Part shown: positions 63,327 to 64,000 of the stretch, in pieces
Numbering within the stretch: the stretch's first letter is position 1
Layout of the letters: every line of letters begins with the position of its first letter
NCBI RefSeq assembly: GCF_000745475.1
Contig: NZ_JQJJ01000001.1
Location: forward strand, 48,392 to 112,391
Length of the DNA stretch: 64,000 nucleotides
Origin: Allobosea sp. UNC402CLCol
GTDB taxonomy: Bacteria > Pseudomonadota > Alphaproteobacteria > Rhizobiales > Beijerinckiaceae
Reading direction: 5' to 3'
Notes under the pieces: model-generated
The model's database searches: none
What the model saw: only the letters and a program-made list of their open reading frames with translations
Told to the model about the DNA's origin: nothing
Program-made: the position numbers and the translations under genes

Positions 63327-63842
63327 ATGGACGTCACCGCGCTGCGCGCCTTGCAGGCTCCCCTCAAGGACGAATACCGGAGCAACCCCGAGGCGGCGAT
63401 CGTCACGCTCAAGGCCCATGGCGAGCTCGACGACCAGCACATCGCCTGCAAGGTCGAGACCGGCCGCGCCATCGCGCTGGCCGGCCTGCATCCCGCGACC
63501 GGCGGCTCCGGGGCCGAGCTCTGCTCCGGCGACATGCTGCTCGAGGCGCTGGTCGCCTGCGCCGGCGTGACGTTGAAGGCCGTCGCGACGGCGCTCGAAA
63601 TCGAGCTGAAGAAGGGCGTGGTGCGGGCCGAGGGCGATCTCGACTTCCGCGGCACGCTCGGTGTCGTCAAGGATACGCCCGTCGGCTTCAAGGCGATCCG
63701 CCTCTCCTTCGAGGTCGAGACCGACGCGCCGCAGGAGAAGCTCGACACGCTGCTGAAGCTCACCGAGCGCTACTGCGTCGTCTTCCAGACGCTCAACGTG
63801 AAGCCGGAATTGTCGGCGGTGCTGGACCGAAAAGCCTCCTGA
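63327..63842 (+). CDS. OsmC family protein (171 aa)
   Basis: The start at 63327 follows GAGAGGG. Both redox Cys expected in OsmC/Ohr proteins are present: LLEALVACAGVTLKAVA and TERYCVVFQTL. The protein is of the YhfA/OsmC type, which can reduce organic hydroperoxides. The 94 bp upstream gap from the importer ATPase suggests its own promoter. Confidence 0.88.
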   Translation: MDVTALRALQAPLKDEYRSNPEAAIVTLKAHGELDDQHIACKVETGRAIALAGLHPATGGSGAELCSGDMLLEALVACAGVTLKAVATALEIELKKGVVRAEGDLDFRGTLGVVKDTPVGFKAIRLSFEVETDAPQEKLDTLLKLTERYCVVFQTLNVKPELSAVLDRKAS

Positions 63843-63907
63843 GCCACCGCCTGGAGCGCTTTCGGGCGCGCCAGGTCTCGGTCGAGCGGGCCATTGACGC
63901 CTAAAGA

Positions 63908-63936
63908 AAACGGCGCCTTTCGGCGCCGTTTGTGTT
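63908..63936 (+). terminator. Intrinsic terminator after the OsmC gene
   Basis: AAACGGCGCC / GGCGCCGTTT with TTTC loop, followed by GTGTTTG. It is symmetric and may also serve the convergent gene to the right. Confidence 0.88.
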
Positions 63937-63967
63937 TGTGACGGAGCGCCTTGAAGGCCGGGCTCCC

Positions 63968-64000
63968 TCAGAACTCTTCCCATCCGGTGTCGATGGCGCG
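63968..64000 (-). CDS. C-terminal end of a probable methyl-accepting chemotaxis protein
   Basis: The last ten codons before a TGA at 63968-63970 read RAIDTGWEEF. An x-W-x-x-F pentapeptide at the extreme C-terminus is the CheR/CheB docking site of chemoreceptors, and WEEF is a common form. The rest lies beyond the window, so the call rests on the tail alone. Confidence 0.5.
   Translation of the reverse strand, partial: RAIDTGWEEF

Noticed and set aside
1..64000. CRISPR arrays, rRNA genes, prophage structural genes or insertion sequences
   Set aside because: No regularly spaced repeats, rRNA-like segments, phage structural proteins or transposase domains were found.

Overview
This 64 kb window is a high-GC chromosomal segment of an alphaproteobacterium, most likely order Hyphomicrobiales (Rhizobiales) and perhaps Bosea or a near relative. 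The evidence is the heme-responsive regulator Irr divergent from fabA-fabB-fabI, the rpsA / sppA / ihfB / lapA block, GlnD next to GrpE, and interspersed REP-like palindromes of the type familiar from Bradyrhizobium/Bosea genomes. No plasmid or phage replication genes are seen. The genus is an inference.

The left 26 kb is an accessory catabolic region. A divergent LysR regulator (1-928) faces a VOC / SnoaL / fumarylacetoacetase-fold / FAD-monooxygenase set that runs into a TRAP importer (1088-7683), a likely uptake-and-cleavage route for an aromatic or related carboxylate. On the minus strand, a seven-gene operon (16362 down to 7694) encodes an M20 hydrolase, a binding protein, two permeases, a fused double ATPase, a second M20 protein and an M24-fold protein. 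The last two have lost several canonical metal-ligand residues. A divergent GntR/UTRA regulator and an AT-rich inverted repeat lie at its head. A second peptide-type ABC operon (18474-25899) follows a LysR gene and ends with a CocE/NonD-type hydrolase.

At 26-29 kb a small AT-richer patch lies beside tRNA-Leu(CAG). It holds a membrane diguanylate cyclase and a tyrosine-recombinase gene broken by several frameshifts, so it looks like the scar of an integrative element.

From 29 to 64 kb the content is mostly housekeeping. It includes an NDUFA9-like dehydrogenase, a HAD hydrolase, a D-2-hydroxyacid dehydrogenase, Irr and unsaturated fatty acid synthesis (fabA, fabB, fabI), and argG. Next come LemA and an M48 protease, ribosomal protein S1, a YegD-like Hsp70, SppA, IHF-beta and LapA, then an ornithine-cyclodeaminase-family enzyme and a Bug-type binding protein. 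Two secreted LAS-type cell-wall proteins (MepA and extensin-like) are followed by a Tim44-like protein, DapB, an AlkB-family protein, a TRIC-type channel, GrpE and GlnD. A sulfonate/nitrate-type ABC importer and an OsmC protein close the window, with the last ten codons of a probable chemoreceptor at the right edge. Several intrinsic terminators and dispersed repeats separate these units.
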